Part shown: positions 22,801 to 32,800 of the stretch, one piece after another | Layout: every line of letters starts with the position of its first letter | How positions within the stretch are numbered: the stretch's first letter is position 1 | DNA from: Antedon mediterranea | Taxonomy: Eukaryota > Echinodermata > Crinoidea > Comatulida > Antedonidae | DNA: 64,000 bases | NCBI RefSeq assembly: GCF_964355755.1 | Contig: NC_092671.1 | Coordinates: 35,481,304 to 35,545,303, forward strand | Direction: 5' to 3' | Position numbers and translations under genes: made by a program | The notes under the pieces: model-generated | Told to the model about the DNA's origin: nothing | Database searches by the model: none | The model's input: only the letters and a program-made list of their open reading frames with translations

Positions 22801-25800
22801 GAATGTACCAAATCATAAATGAATTAAATTTGTTATGGTAAAGTGTATTTTTCTCTACAATATCAATTGCGTAATCCAGCTTTATTTCTATATCAAGGAG
22901 AAGGGTAAATATTACTAAAAATGGTTTTGTTAATCGTCTTCCAAAGTTATACCACTCGCTGTGTAAAGTTGATGGTTCTGTTGATATTTTTTTTATTTGC
23001 TTGCTTGTTTCCGTCATAATGTTTTGTCTAATGTCACTAATATCTAAATGTTGTTTTGTTATCTGTAAATTTGTGCATGTACAGTTATTCAATGGTGACG
23101 TACCGTATGGTCACTGTGGGTTGATGATGAAATAGAATAAATAAATTTAAAAAAATAAGTTATTGGGACGTGAAAAATATATTGTACTTCCGATCCAATT
23201 GACAAAATATAGCCTCCTATTGCTCTTAGCAAAGTTTTTGAAGTCTGAGCATGGCCTACCACCACTAAAAAAGTGTTTTTTCATGTATAATTTTCGTACA
23301 CCATTTTAAATGCCAGTTGAAGCCAGTTTAAACTGGCACATCTTGCTGGCAAAAGCTGTTTCAGAGAAACTCTGTAGGCCTACATATCTAAATGCAGACT
23401 TACTTAATGTAGTATCTGTGAACTTTTTTCTTTGTTTTTTTGTAGACGATAATTCAACGAACTCACGTGTCATTGAACGAAAACGAAAAGGAGAACATAC
23501 AAAAAACAAGTGCACAAAAACCGATGACGTCAAAACTAATGACACTGTAGTTTCGGGAAGAAGACAGGTGGAATATGAAACCATGTATGACGGTTCATTT
23601 TTTAAGAGACTTACTCTTGGTAGGAAAAAAACTAACCAAAAAGGTAATATTTATAGAATTTAAAAAAATTTAAAAAGGTATATTAAAATTGAAATCAGTT
23701 TTCTATTGACCTAGAACAGGTTCAAATATATACAGTATTATCGATAACTTCGTCCCTCCGTAAATTTGTTGTTTCTTAATATAGATAGAATGTCAAAGGT
23801 CACGTCTGATGATGATACCAGAGAAAATTCACAAAATACTAAGACGGGCGTGTCTAACAAACACCAACGAGAAATTGATGACGAAAATATTTATGATGTA
23901 CCAACTTCTATCTTTAAAAAGCTAACGTTGAGAAGACAAAAACGTGAGGAAAAATGTATTTAACTTTATAATGTGTCGTGATTTACTTTCTCATAATATC
24001 AAGCCTTAAAAAATGATGAAGAAAATACAAAATATTGTTTGAATTATAACAAAAACCATAAATAAGTTATTAATTTTACATCTATATGTAGCTTACCATA
24101 TTATTTCTCAATGTAGATAAAAAAGATGAACGGGAAAAGTCGCACAATTCTAAGACGGACATTTCTAACGAACAACAACGACAAAACGATGGTAGGAAAG
24201 AGTCACACAATTCTAAGACGGGAATGTCTAATGAACATCAACGACAGAACGACGACGGAGAAGAGTCACACAATTATACGACGGGAATGTCTAATGAACA
24301 TCAACGACAGAACGACGACAGCGAAGAGTCACACAATTCTAGGACGGGAATTTCTAATGAACATCAGCGGCAGAACGACGACAGCGAAGAGTCACACAAT
24401 TCTAAGACGGGAATGTCTAATGAACATCAACGACAGAACGACGACAGCGAAGAGTCACACAATTCGAAGACGGGAATGTCTAATGAACATCAACGACAGA
24501 ACGACGACAAAAAAGAGTCACACAATTCTACGACGGGAATATCTAATGAACATCAACGACAGAACGACGACAGCGAAGAGTCACGCAATTCTAAGACGGG
24601 AATGTCTAATGAACATCAACGACAGAACGACGACAGCGAAGAGTCACACAATTCTAGGACGGGCGTGTCTAACAAATACCAACGAAAGAAATATTACGAA
24701 AATATATATGATGTTCAAAGTTCTATATTTAAAAAGTTGACACTGAGAAGACAAAAACGTGAGGAAAGTGTAAAACTTATAAAACCATTATTCATAAGAT
24801 CATCTCTAATATCTATAGTAAAGTATAACTGGGAAATGGGTTTAAAGATCCTAATAGCAGAAGATTTGTTTTAATTGAGTTTTCATTTCAAAATGTAATT
24901 GTCCATTCTTCTTCAAGATATTTCTTTCGTGGTATTTTAGTGTATCCGTTACTATGTTATAGTCTCAGTGGCAGGATTTCACACAGTCACAGAATGTACC
25001 AACAGTAAATATGGTTTTGTCCAGATACAGTTTTATTTAAATATTCAATATATTACAGTCTGTCCTGGCTATATTACATACCTTTTCTTCTCTCTATTAT
25101 AAACGTGTTATTATCTACCAAGCTCTCTTTTTCTTCTCACCAGTACATCCATATTTAAGGAACGGTCCTAATTAATATTCATGTAGGCCTACTGGGAGGG
25201 GACTATTTAGTAAAGGAAACATTTCTTGATGATGAGGAAACAGTAATTGATTAAGGATGTGGGGTATAGGAGAGGGAACAAAGAGTACCTAGGGATAGGA
25301 AGAAACCATTAGGAATGTTAATAGATGGAGTAGGGAGAAATAGTGTAAAAGGGTTGTTGACCTGATGGTCAGAGTGTTACATAATTGATTTTCATTTTAA
25401 AATGTAATTGTCCAATCTTCTTCAAGATATTTCTTCTCTCTAAAACAATATATAACTCCAAAATGGAACCCTTAGTATGACTATTGTAATTGATTTTCAT
25501 TTAAAAATGTCCAATCATTTTCAACATATTTCTTCACTCTCTGTCTACTCACCCCATAGGTGAATCCAAGATTACTACTGACGCTGCGGACGTGACAAAG
25601 ACAGGTCAAGATTTGAAACACAGCACTGAATCTATCAACGTACATATCGAGTCGTGTGAACACAACGTTGAACAAGAAAGATATAATAAAAATGAAGATA
25701 AACAGAATGTAAAGAGAAAGAGTTGGTTCAAAAAACAAAAACAGATTGAAGCCGAAAGTTTATATGATGTTCCAAGTTCTATATTTAAAAAGTTGACGCT

Positions 25801-26266
25801 GAGAAGACAAAAACGTGAGGAAAAGTGCAAAATAAAACTTCATAGATGGTTAGATTAGAGTTTTTAAAAAATAAAATGTATTTTTCATTTCGAAATGAAA
25901 TGGTCAAACTGACTTCCGAGTGTTATGGTTAAGAGCATACGTTAATTGATGTTATTGGAATAAGACAACTAACATAATTAAACATATTATTCTTTTTTCT
26001 TTTTAAATAAAGTTTTCATTTTGAAATGGAATAGTCAAATCTACTTCCGAGTGTTAGCGTAAAAAAAGTAGAGTAAAAATAATCACATGTAATTTAGATA
26101 AGATGGTTAAGTGCATACTTTAATTGAAGTGATTGGACCAAAACAATTCTTTCTCTCTCTTTCTACCCTAGGTAAATCAAAGATTCCGATTGACGATGTG
26201 GAGGATGTGACACAGAAAGATTTGAAACAAAGTAGTAAATCTATCAACGTGCATATCGAACCATAA
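19878..26266 (+). CDS. Modular YDVP-repeat protein, gene 2 (659 residues, unrecognised family)
   Basis: Eight exons join without a frame break: 19878-19980, 20514-20813, 22505-22732, 23446-23643, 23785-23943, 24117-24758, 25560-25814 and 26172-26266. Every internal exon is phase 1-1 and a multiple of three. The N-terminus MGKNKQGCYCVCLWGG has clustered cysteines likely to be palmitoylated; lysine at position 3 argues against myristoylation. Exons 2-7 each end in a version of one module: NIYDIPAPLFKKK, NIYDVPKSIFKKLTLRR, TMYDGSFFKRLTLGR, NIYDVPTSIFKKLTLRR, NIYDVQSSIFKKLTLRR and SLYDVPSSIFKKLTLRR. pYDVP is the classic Crk SH2 ligand of the Cas family (known), but the SH3 and C-terminal domains of Cas are absent. 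The linkers are hydrophilic and probably disordered. Exon 8 encodes only INVHIEP-stop and is a truncated copy of the start of exon 7. An alternative last exon at 26859, reading RDGKDQPC-stop, also fits the phase. The function is inferred, not known. Confidence 0.8.
20131..20277. repeat. Family A MITE copy 8
   Basis: It lies in the first intron of YDVP gene 2. It has GTGCTGTGCCC, CCAAATATGG twice, GACATCATCATGTC and a right end AAGTTTGTAGACAGAGCTTT. The left end is degraded. Confidence 0.75.
21074..21252. repeat. Family A MITE copy 9
   Basis: It starts AGCTATGTCCACACTATCAA and ends GTGTAGACAGAGC after a short internal duplication of GTGTAGAC. Two CCAAATATGG and one CCATATATGG boxes lie inside. 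It is in the second intron of YDVP gene 2. Confidence 0.85.
21581..21958. mobile_element. TIR element (AAGGCCTGTTTATACTA), 378 bp
   Basis: AAGGCCTGTTTATACTACGA and GTTCTAGTGTAAATGGGCCTT are imperfect inverted ends, followed inward by CGATAA and TTATCG. The interior holds ATCGTTGTATCGTTACGAT and the pair ATCACGTCATGATCATT / AATCATGACGTCATTTGATT. It lies in intron 2 of YDVP gene 2. Confidence 0.75.
24158..24661 (+). repeat. Eight coding copies of a 63-bp unit inside exon 6 of YDVP gene 2
   Basis: Each unit encodes 21 residues around SNEHQRQNDDSEESHNS and ends in a K/R/T-T pair. The first copy, which has NEQQRQNDGRK, is the most diverged. The exon continues into SNKYQRKKYYENIYDVQ, which aligns with SNKHQREIDDENIYDVP in exon 5. 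The unit therefore grew from a segment that is single-copy in exon 5. The array keeps frame throughout, adding acidic and polar residues. Confidence 0.95.
24879..25540 (+). repeat. Repeated intron segments between exons 6 and 7 of YDVP gene 2
   Basis: TTTTCATTTCAAAATGTAAT followed by TGTCCATTCTTCTTCAAGAT occurs near 24879, 25388 and, in shorter form, 25490. A related TTTTCATTTCGAAATGAAAT pair occurs near 25886 and 26006 in the next intron. These are remnants of the segmental duplications that multiplied the exons. Confidence 0.8.
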
Positions 26267-26330
26267 TGATCAACAAGAAAGAAGACACATGAAAAGGGTA
26301 GACTTCTAGGCCTATATTATTATTAGTATT

Positions 26331-26405
26331 AAGCTCTGTCTACACTATCAAACTTTCTTTATGTGAACAAAATGTGATGTGCCCATATAATGGACATGAT
26401 GATCC
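26331..26405. repeat. Family A MITE copy 10, truncated left half
   Basis: AAGCTCTGTCTACACTATCA to GTGATGTGCCC and GGACATGATGAT is present, then the similarity stops abruptly. It is 65 bases past the YDVP gene 2 stop and probably in its 3' untranslated region. Confidence 0.75.
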
Positions 26406-27235
26406 TATATTTCGGCATTTAATCGTAAAAAAATCGTATACTCGATCTCTAACAAAACATTTCAATCTTCTATCAACTAAAGCCGAAGTATAGTCATGTC
26501 CCGGAAGACTTTCTTCATCAGTGCTTCTATGAACATGTCTTTTGGGAGCAGGAACGCTAGTAGACCAAACCCAGTACCGTTTTGATTCTGATCATTCGGG
26601 AAATTTCCTCATGACGTCCGAGACGATCACGAATATATTCCTCATTTTTGCTATTTTTATTTCACATATACAATTGTTGTAGTATAGTTATTTTATTTTG
26701 GTGAAACCAGGCTTAACGCTCTCTTGAGCTTATCTGGTCTTTTACAGGCTTTGGATCTTTTAATTAAAACTTTATAATTAATCTTTAATAACTGAATGAA
26801 TGAAAACAGTCTTTTAAAGTATATTGACACATAATTTGTTGTTTTTCTTATTACAGGTGACGGAAAGGATCAACCATGTTGACTGCAAAGTAGAGAAGAG
26901 GTGAAAGTAGATTATAGAAAAACTTAAATAAATAATGCCAACGAAAACAACCGAAAAAATACCAGTCTTTACGAAGAATCCGTTTTCGTAGAGGCGGAAT
27001 AAAACAAAAACAAAAAGGGGGTAGGAAAAGCGTTAATATTGTCACCAGACCACGGACATAAAGACAGCTACGACTAACTTACAATTATAATTATTGCGAG
27101 AATATGACAATGGAGATGCCACTGTTCACTTCTTTATATTTCTGAGAAAAATAGAACTTAACTTGCTTGATTAAATGGATAAAATGAAGGACAATTTTAA
27201 AGTGAAAATAGTAGATCTATAATAACATTATCTTT

Positions 27236-27345
27236 GCATTGTTTGAAGGTTGCCAAAGCGAAATTAATATGTTGATATAAAGTTTGTGGTACAGTACACC
27301 ACGTGTGTATGCACGTGGTGTACCGCAAACTTGATATCAAAATAT
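27236..27345. repeat. Repeat with GGTGTACCGCA, copy 1
   Basis: TTGTTTGAAGGTTGCC, ATGTTGATATAA and CACGTGGTGTACCGCA also occur, on the other strand and in part, at 48093-48168 just before the DNase I start codon. A 12-bp perfect inverted repeat, GTACACCACGTG with CACGTGGTGTAC, forms a hairpin with a 6-base loop here. Confidence 0.65.
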
Positions 27346-27351
27346 ATATTA

Positions 27352-27493
27352 CCTTTCTGTCTACACTATCAAACTTTATGTGACAAAACATAAGTGATGG
27401 ACCCAAATATGGTAGTGATATGACGCCATCGTGTCTAATTTATGGGCACATCACTTTTTTGGTCGAATAAATAAGATAGTATAGACAGAGATT
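27352..27493. repeat. Family A MITE copy 11
   Basis: TCTGTCTACACTATCAAAC is matched by a degraded right end, AGATAGTATAGACAGAG. The interior has CCAAATATGG and TGACGCCATCGTGTC. Confidence 0.8.
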
Positions 27494-27932
27494 TAGGTAA
27501 AAAAAGTTACAGGTAAAGGTTAGAACAAGTATTGTAGTAATATAGTTTTAAGCATCCATACCGGGACGTAAGTCAAATAAGCCCCAGCGATTTAAGTTCA
27601 GAGCGTCATTTACATAATCATTATTGATCATTATGATGTAATGTATATACAATTTTGCTACCATATTTTTAATATTTTTATAAAATTGTTTATAAACAAA
27701 CTTGATGGTGTTTATTTTCTGCATATGTTTAAATTATTAAAAAATACTCATGGAGAAATTCATGTTCTGCCAATAAAGAATGCCTTTTTTTCTTTCGAAG
27801 TCTACATAGTTATCCTGAACAAGAGTAGTTGATTACACATACATACATACTGACGGACTTATATAATACAGATGAAAAACAACGGACTCGGCCGACATGC
27901 TTCATTTTAGGTGTTGTGCTCAACAACAATTA

Positions 27933-28077
27933 ATCTCTGTCTACACTATCAAACTAGTTTGACAAACAAAGTGATGTGCCCAAATATGGAACTGATATGC
28001 TCAAATATGGAAGTAATATGACATCATCATGTTCATATATGGGCACATCACATTTTTGATAGTGTAGACAGAGCTTT
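27933..28077. repeat. Family A MITE copy 12
   Basis: TCTGTCTACACTATCAAAC and GATAGTGTAGACAGAGC enclose ACTAGTTTGACA, two CCAAATATGG-like boxes and ACATCATCATGTTCATATAT. Confidence 0.85.
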
Positions 28078-28483
28078 ACTTAAGGCGCCAATGTTATCTC
28101 GTTTTTTCAGTAAAAACAATTTGGCAATGATGTAAAGAATTAAACACCTTTTATTGAATTCCGAAGTTTTTAATATATAGATTTACATGCTAATATAGCA
28201 ATCCAAACCAACTTTAAATTAATAAATAAATAAGAAACACCAAGATCATACTCAGAAAATGGTGGAATATATAATTATATAAAAGTTTAAGTAGCCCAAT
28301 ACCATAAAAATCCCAACTCTTTACAGAGATTAAATTAGCTTTCAATCTAGTATTTGATTGAAGTCAATATAATAACCATGATTCTGTTTAATGATATGAA
28401 TGCATTTCCAATAAAAAAATAATTTATACAATATAGTCTTGAAATAATTTCATTTGGATACTAATATTACAGAAGATAAATTT

Positions 28484-28752
28484 TTTGTTGTTGATCCAAT
28501 AGATTGAAAGTACTACAAAGTACAACAACGTTTCTCAAACAATCAGTTTTCTTGATCTTGGTTACAGTCTGGTCAATATATGTCAATGTAGCAGAAGAAA
28601 AACACAGCGCCCTCAAAGACACTGAGGTGATGCATTGACCAGACTGTGAACCAAGATCAACAGTCTACTTTAGAAAGTAAACATAATGTTTGAGAAACGT
28701 TGTTGTTAGTACCGTTTTAAGTACTTTTAATCTATTGGATCAACAAAAAAGA
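28484..28752. mobile_element. TIR element of about 270 bp
   Basis: The left end, TTGTTGATCCAATAGATTGA then AAAGTACTACAAAGTAC and AACAACGTTTCTCAAAC, is mirrored by GTTTGAGAAACGTTGTTGTT and TTTTAATCTATTGGATCAAC at the right. The inner arms CTTGATCTTGGTTACAGTCT and TGTGAACCAAGATCAA also pair. The long arms would fold into an extended hairpin. Confidence 0.85.
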
Positions 28753-28780
28753 AAACCGTCTCTTCTTTTATACAATAGGA

Positions 28781-29308
28781 ACTTTACGAAACACGACAGG
28801 AAGCCAGAAGACGGTGCTCATGAATAATTTATGCATAAGAGCTTTAACAAACTGCCCGGAGCTTAGTGTGAAATTCCGTCGTCTTAACTTTTTGAGGACG
28901 CCCGTTTACGGAGAACAACTAGAAATAATGTACATACAGTATAACCTTAAATACACAGTTCAAATTACACTTAAACGTGGAAATTTCAAAACTCTAAGTA
29001 ATATTTGTTTAACGAAATAATATTTTTATTCATTTAAAATGGCTGTGTTAAAAGCAATACATTCTGCGCGGTGTTTGAATGTGAGGCTCCTAGCTAGAAA
29101 GGCTAGGCCTATGCTGTATCACCAGAGCCAAGCGATTCAAAAGGGCCACGCGGCATGAGAGGGATCGGAGAGAGATACTGGCGCCGGTCGTCGTCTTTGC
29201 GCAAGGGTTCGTAACTAATAAAACGACTATGTTGACTGTATATGATTTTACGCTCTAGCGAACACAGGATATTCCTCGTCCTCCCCTAACCGTCGTGTTT
29301 CGTAAAGT
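28781..29308. mobile_element. TIR element of about 530 bp (ACTTTACGAAACACGAC)
   Basis: The 17-bp end ACTTTACGAAACACGAC is exactly inverted at 29292-29308. The interior is richer in G and C than its surroundings. It includes a 38-codon frame from 29039 that starts MAVLKAIHSARCLNVRLLAR, which is basic and lacks acidic residues. Whether that frame is expressed is unknown. Confidence 0.7.
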
Positions 29309-29827
29309 CTCTTATATAGGCCCACACTAGTATCCTGCTTCAATGTTCACGATATACTTCAGATCCTCCCCATTGACATAGCGCCAGTAACTCTCAATAA
29401 AACATGCGGCAACCTAAAATAATAAAACATTTTATATTTAATTTTTTTTATTTCTTTAGTATACTACTCCTTGTATATGGTTTCATTATTATTTCACAAT
29501 TTAATATGTGCGATATTTTGTTCATAATTTATCACTATCCTAAGTCAGGTTTGGTAAAACTTCATGATTTCAGTGTTCAGCAAAAATTGGATCGAAAAAA
29601 CAATTATTTACATGAAAAAACTGTAATTTACGCATAAAAAAAGTCAAATTGATTAAATTAGTCTTTGGTTGAATTTAACCGTTTGTTTTTTGAAAAAACT
29701 ATTTTGTTAAACTTGTAAAAGTGATACTCTGTAAAAGCATTCACGGCAAAATATGCCACAATGCAATACATGATTAAATTTATGAAAATAAAGTTAAAGT
29801 AAGAAAGTTTAAAAGAGTTATACTTAC

Positions 29828-32800
29828 ATCCTTGCCAAATGACAAACCAGCTTCGTGCGGTGATATTGTTATCTAAAACAACGTTCAACCGAAAGATAAT
29901 ATTATTACATTTTAAAACAGGTTAAAGATGTATTGTCTCCCTAAATCATGAAAAATAAAGATCTATAAAATCAGACTTTTAATATGTCATTTTTCAGTTT
30001 CAATAAAGTTATTCACTTCAATAGAAAAAAAAATGAAAAAAATAATGATTTCACTCATAAAAAGACAAAATAAACAGTTAAATTTAACCAATTACAAACG
30101 TTCAATTTGACTATTTATTTGCTTTAAATGACAGTTTTTGGTCGAAATGAATAACTATTATTTAACATTAAGATGACATATTAAAACAAAATATTGTAAG
30201 CAATTATTTTTTCAGGGGGACAATATACCTTTAAAATTCTATTTCAATTTACTAATAAATTCCATTTTTCTATTTAATTTTGACCATTGTTTCACTGTGT
30301 CCAAAGACGGCATTTAACAGCAAATGTCTAAAAAACTGTTATATAATAGGGATGTGTTTAAAATTCTTTTAAATTGAATTTACAGTCATTTTCCATTCCA
30401 TAACCTTTCCATCGCAACCAACATTATAATTAGAAATACATTTAATATAATAGTAAATTTCAAAATTGATGTTCAAAATAATAACGTACCTCTTTCATGT
30501 TCCACAGTAGGCTTTCTTTAGGTAAAGGTTCAACAGGAAACACATCCAAAATAGCGTGTGAAATCCACTTTTCTCTTTAAAAAAAATGGAGCAAAGCAGT
30601 TTTTATTTTTGAAAGATGCTAGTACTGTATATGTGGAATCATGAATACAATAATTTTAATCACTAATATGATAACAATTATCAAAAATGTAATGTAAAAT
30701 TAATGCACAAGGAGTCACAATGCAATAAAATGTATTATACAGATTACAGAGATATAATACGAAACAAAAGAACACTTTAGGATTGGGGAAACAGTCAAAA
30801 GAATTACAAATTCAGCGTTAAGGACAAAATTATATGACAAGAAAAAATGTTTTAAAAAATTCATTGAAGAAAGGGAAAACAGTCACAATCATTGAGCAAC
30901 AATTCTAAATTTAAAATAAATTTGAAAAAAATTAATACTTTATGGCTTTGATGATACTATCTTCTGTCATTACGTCACCTCTTCCAATGTTGATAAAAAT
31001 TGGTTTCTACAAATGCAAAATAAATTGACTGAATATAGTATAAAAATAAAAAACTTATATTAATTAATTAATATTAATCTACTATGACATATTATATTAT
31101 TATTTTCTTATATTTGTATATTACATTTTTTATAGTTTTATTCGGTTTCAACAAAAGATTACAAGACAATATGAATACAAAAAATTTACAAGCAAATACA
31201 TAAATAAAAAAACCAAGGATAGCCCATAAAGTCAGAAGAAAAATCAACTTAATTCCAATGGGGACTTTACAAACTGCACAATACATTTTTTACACTATAT
31301 TTTTATATCTGTTTTTGTTATGCGAGACATTTCCAGTTTATTTGGACAATAAAAGCTTTTTTAAAAGTACCTTTTCTTTTGCACCTGCCAAGACATCACC
31401 TGATAAAAAGCCTATAGTTTCAGAAGTACTTGGTAAAACATTGCATATTACGTCACAATTTGATAAAAGAACAGGCAAATCAGAAGCTAAACTGAAAAAC
31501 ACCCAAATATCAGGTAGTTAATTTTTATCACCTAATTTATGTTAACTGGTTGGCACGTTTGTGGTTCAGATTTTGAAATAGGTCAGGAGAATGTAGAGGA
31601 TCAACTTAGTGTGTCAGGAATTGGATTAAGGCAAGCATATACCATGGAGGTAAAAAAATTTGATCTCTATGCACATGCAAGTCTATTATACTATTATAAA
31701 AAGGAGTATCTGGACTAACTACAATATGATACGATATCATTTATTGTCACAAATGAAATTAGGTTGGTTGGTTCGCATTTTGATTTACAAAAAGTACAAT
31801 TATACAATACAAAAAAAAAAGAAAGCATGTAACCAATGAATCTAAAGAGACCTTACAAACTTGCTATTAAATACATGAATTGAATTATAAACAAATGATT
31901 GTCGGCAGCGTTTAGTGTTTTGATTCAAAGTGATCAGTCTACCAATTTGACTGAGCTTAAAGAATTTATTTAGAGGGTGATCGGGATGCTGACAAATTTT
32001 ATTTCAGACTGCTACTGTATATGAAAAATACAAATATACATAAACAAGTCTATGAAAAGCAGCCAGTATTTTGTTTAAACCCTGCCTGCTAGAAACAATT
32101 TCCACTTATCTACTCACAATAATCTACACAATAGTAAGTAATACCATGTTAATACAGTAATAATAAAACTATAAATACATATTTAAATTTTATGGGAACT
32201 TACAAAAGCACAAGTACTGAACAATAAAACATATGAAATTATACAGTACAATCCTTATGAAGGGAATACTTTCTGGACTCAACAAAGTATCTCCTTAATA
32301 GTGTTAACAAATACATTGCCCCTCAAAGAAGGAAAGTGTGAATAGGGGTGTCCCAAAGGACTGTATTCTATAAAACCCTAGAAATTGGAAGGCATAAAAA
32401 ATCTTGTTATTCTACTACATGTTGTTAATTAATAAATATTAATATCATAAACACATACCAATAATGGTCAACATGATTTGACCTCTGTTCTACTGCTAAA
32501 TTTCGTCTAACCAGTCCCCACACAGTCATTCCAAATGCTTTGCACTTTTTTGCAACTAAAAAAGAAACAGTATAAAAGTATAATTTTTCTACCGTCCTCA
32601 GTGTAAAGACAATTAGGCTTGTTCTACTTGGATGTTTTTGAGCAGATAATCAGCATATTAAGCTCCTTAAACTCCTTGCTGTTTATATATTTATTCAACT
32701 TCATTTTACAAGGGTAGCTCTAACAGCTGTACCACAGTAGTGCAGCTGACTTGAAGATGCCCTCTTTATATGCGATCAGTGGAAGTATCTCATTGCAAGG

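Larger units (their letters stand above)
26267..29827. other. Region between YDVP gene 2 and the dehydrogenase; no firm gene
   Basis: It holds three family A MITEs, a candidate alternative last exon of YDVP gene 2 (acceptor TTATTACAG before 26859), a 12-bp hairpin at 27294-27323, two TIR elements (28484-28752 and 28781-29308) and a partial family B element near 29560-29690. The 3' end of the dehydrogenase gene should also lie here or just before, but only a doubtful last exon was found (29658-29725). Confidence 0.55.

Noticed and set aside
24126..24740. Second open frame across the exon 6 array (SHTILRRECLMNINDRTTTA)
   Set aside because: Any frame across a 63-bp repeat without stops stays open. 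The frame used joins both flanking exons and ends in the conserved YDV module.
31258..31521. Plus-strand frame with a signal-peptide-like start (MGTLQTAQYIFYTIFLYL)
   Set aside because: It lies opposite the dehydrogenase exon 31371-31491, whose minus-strand reading gives CDVICNVLPSTSETIG and joins both neighbours in phase. The plus frame is a shadow.
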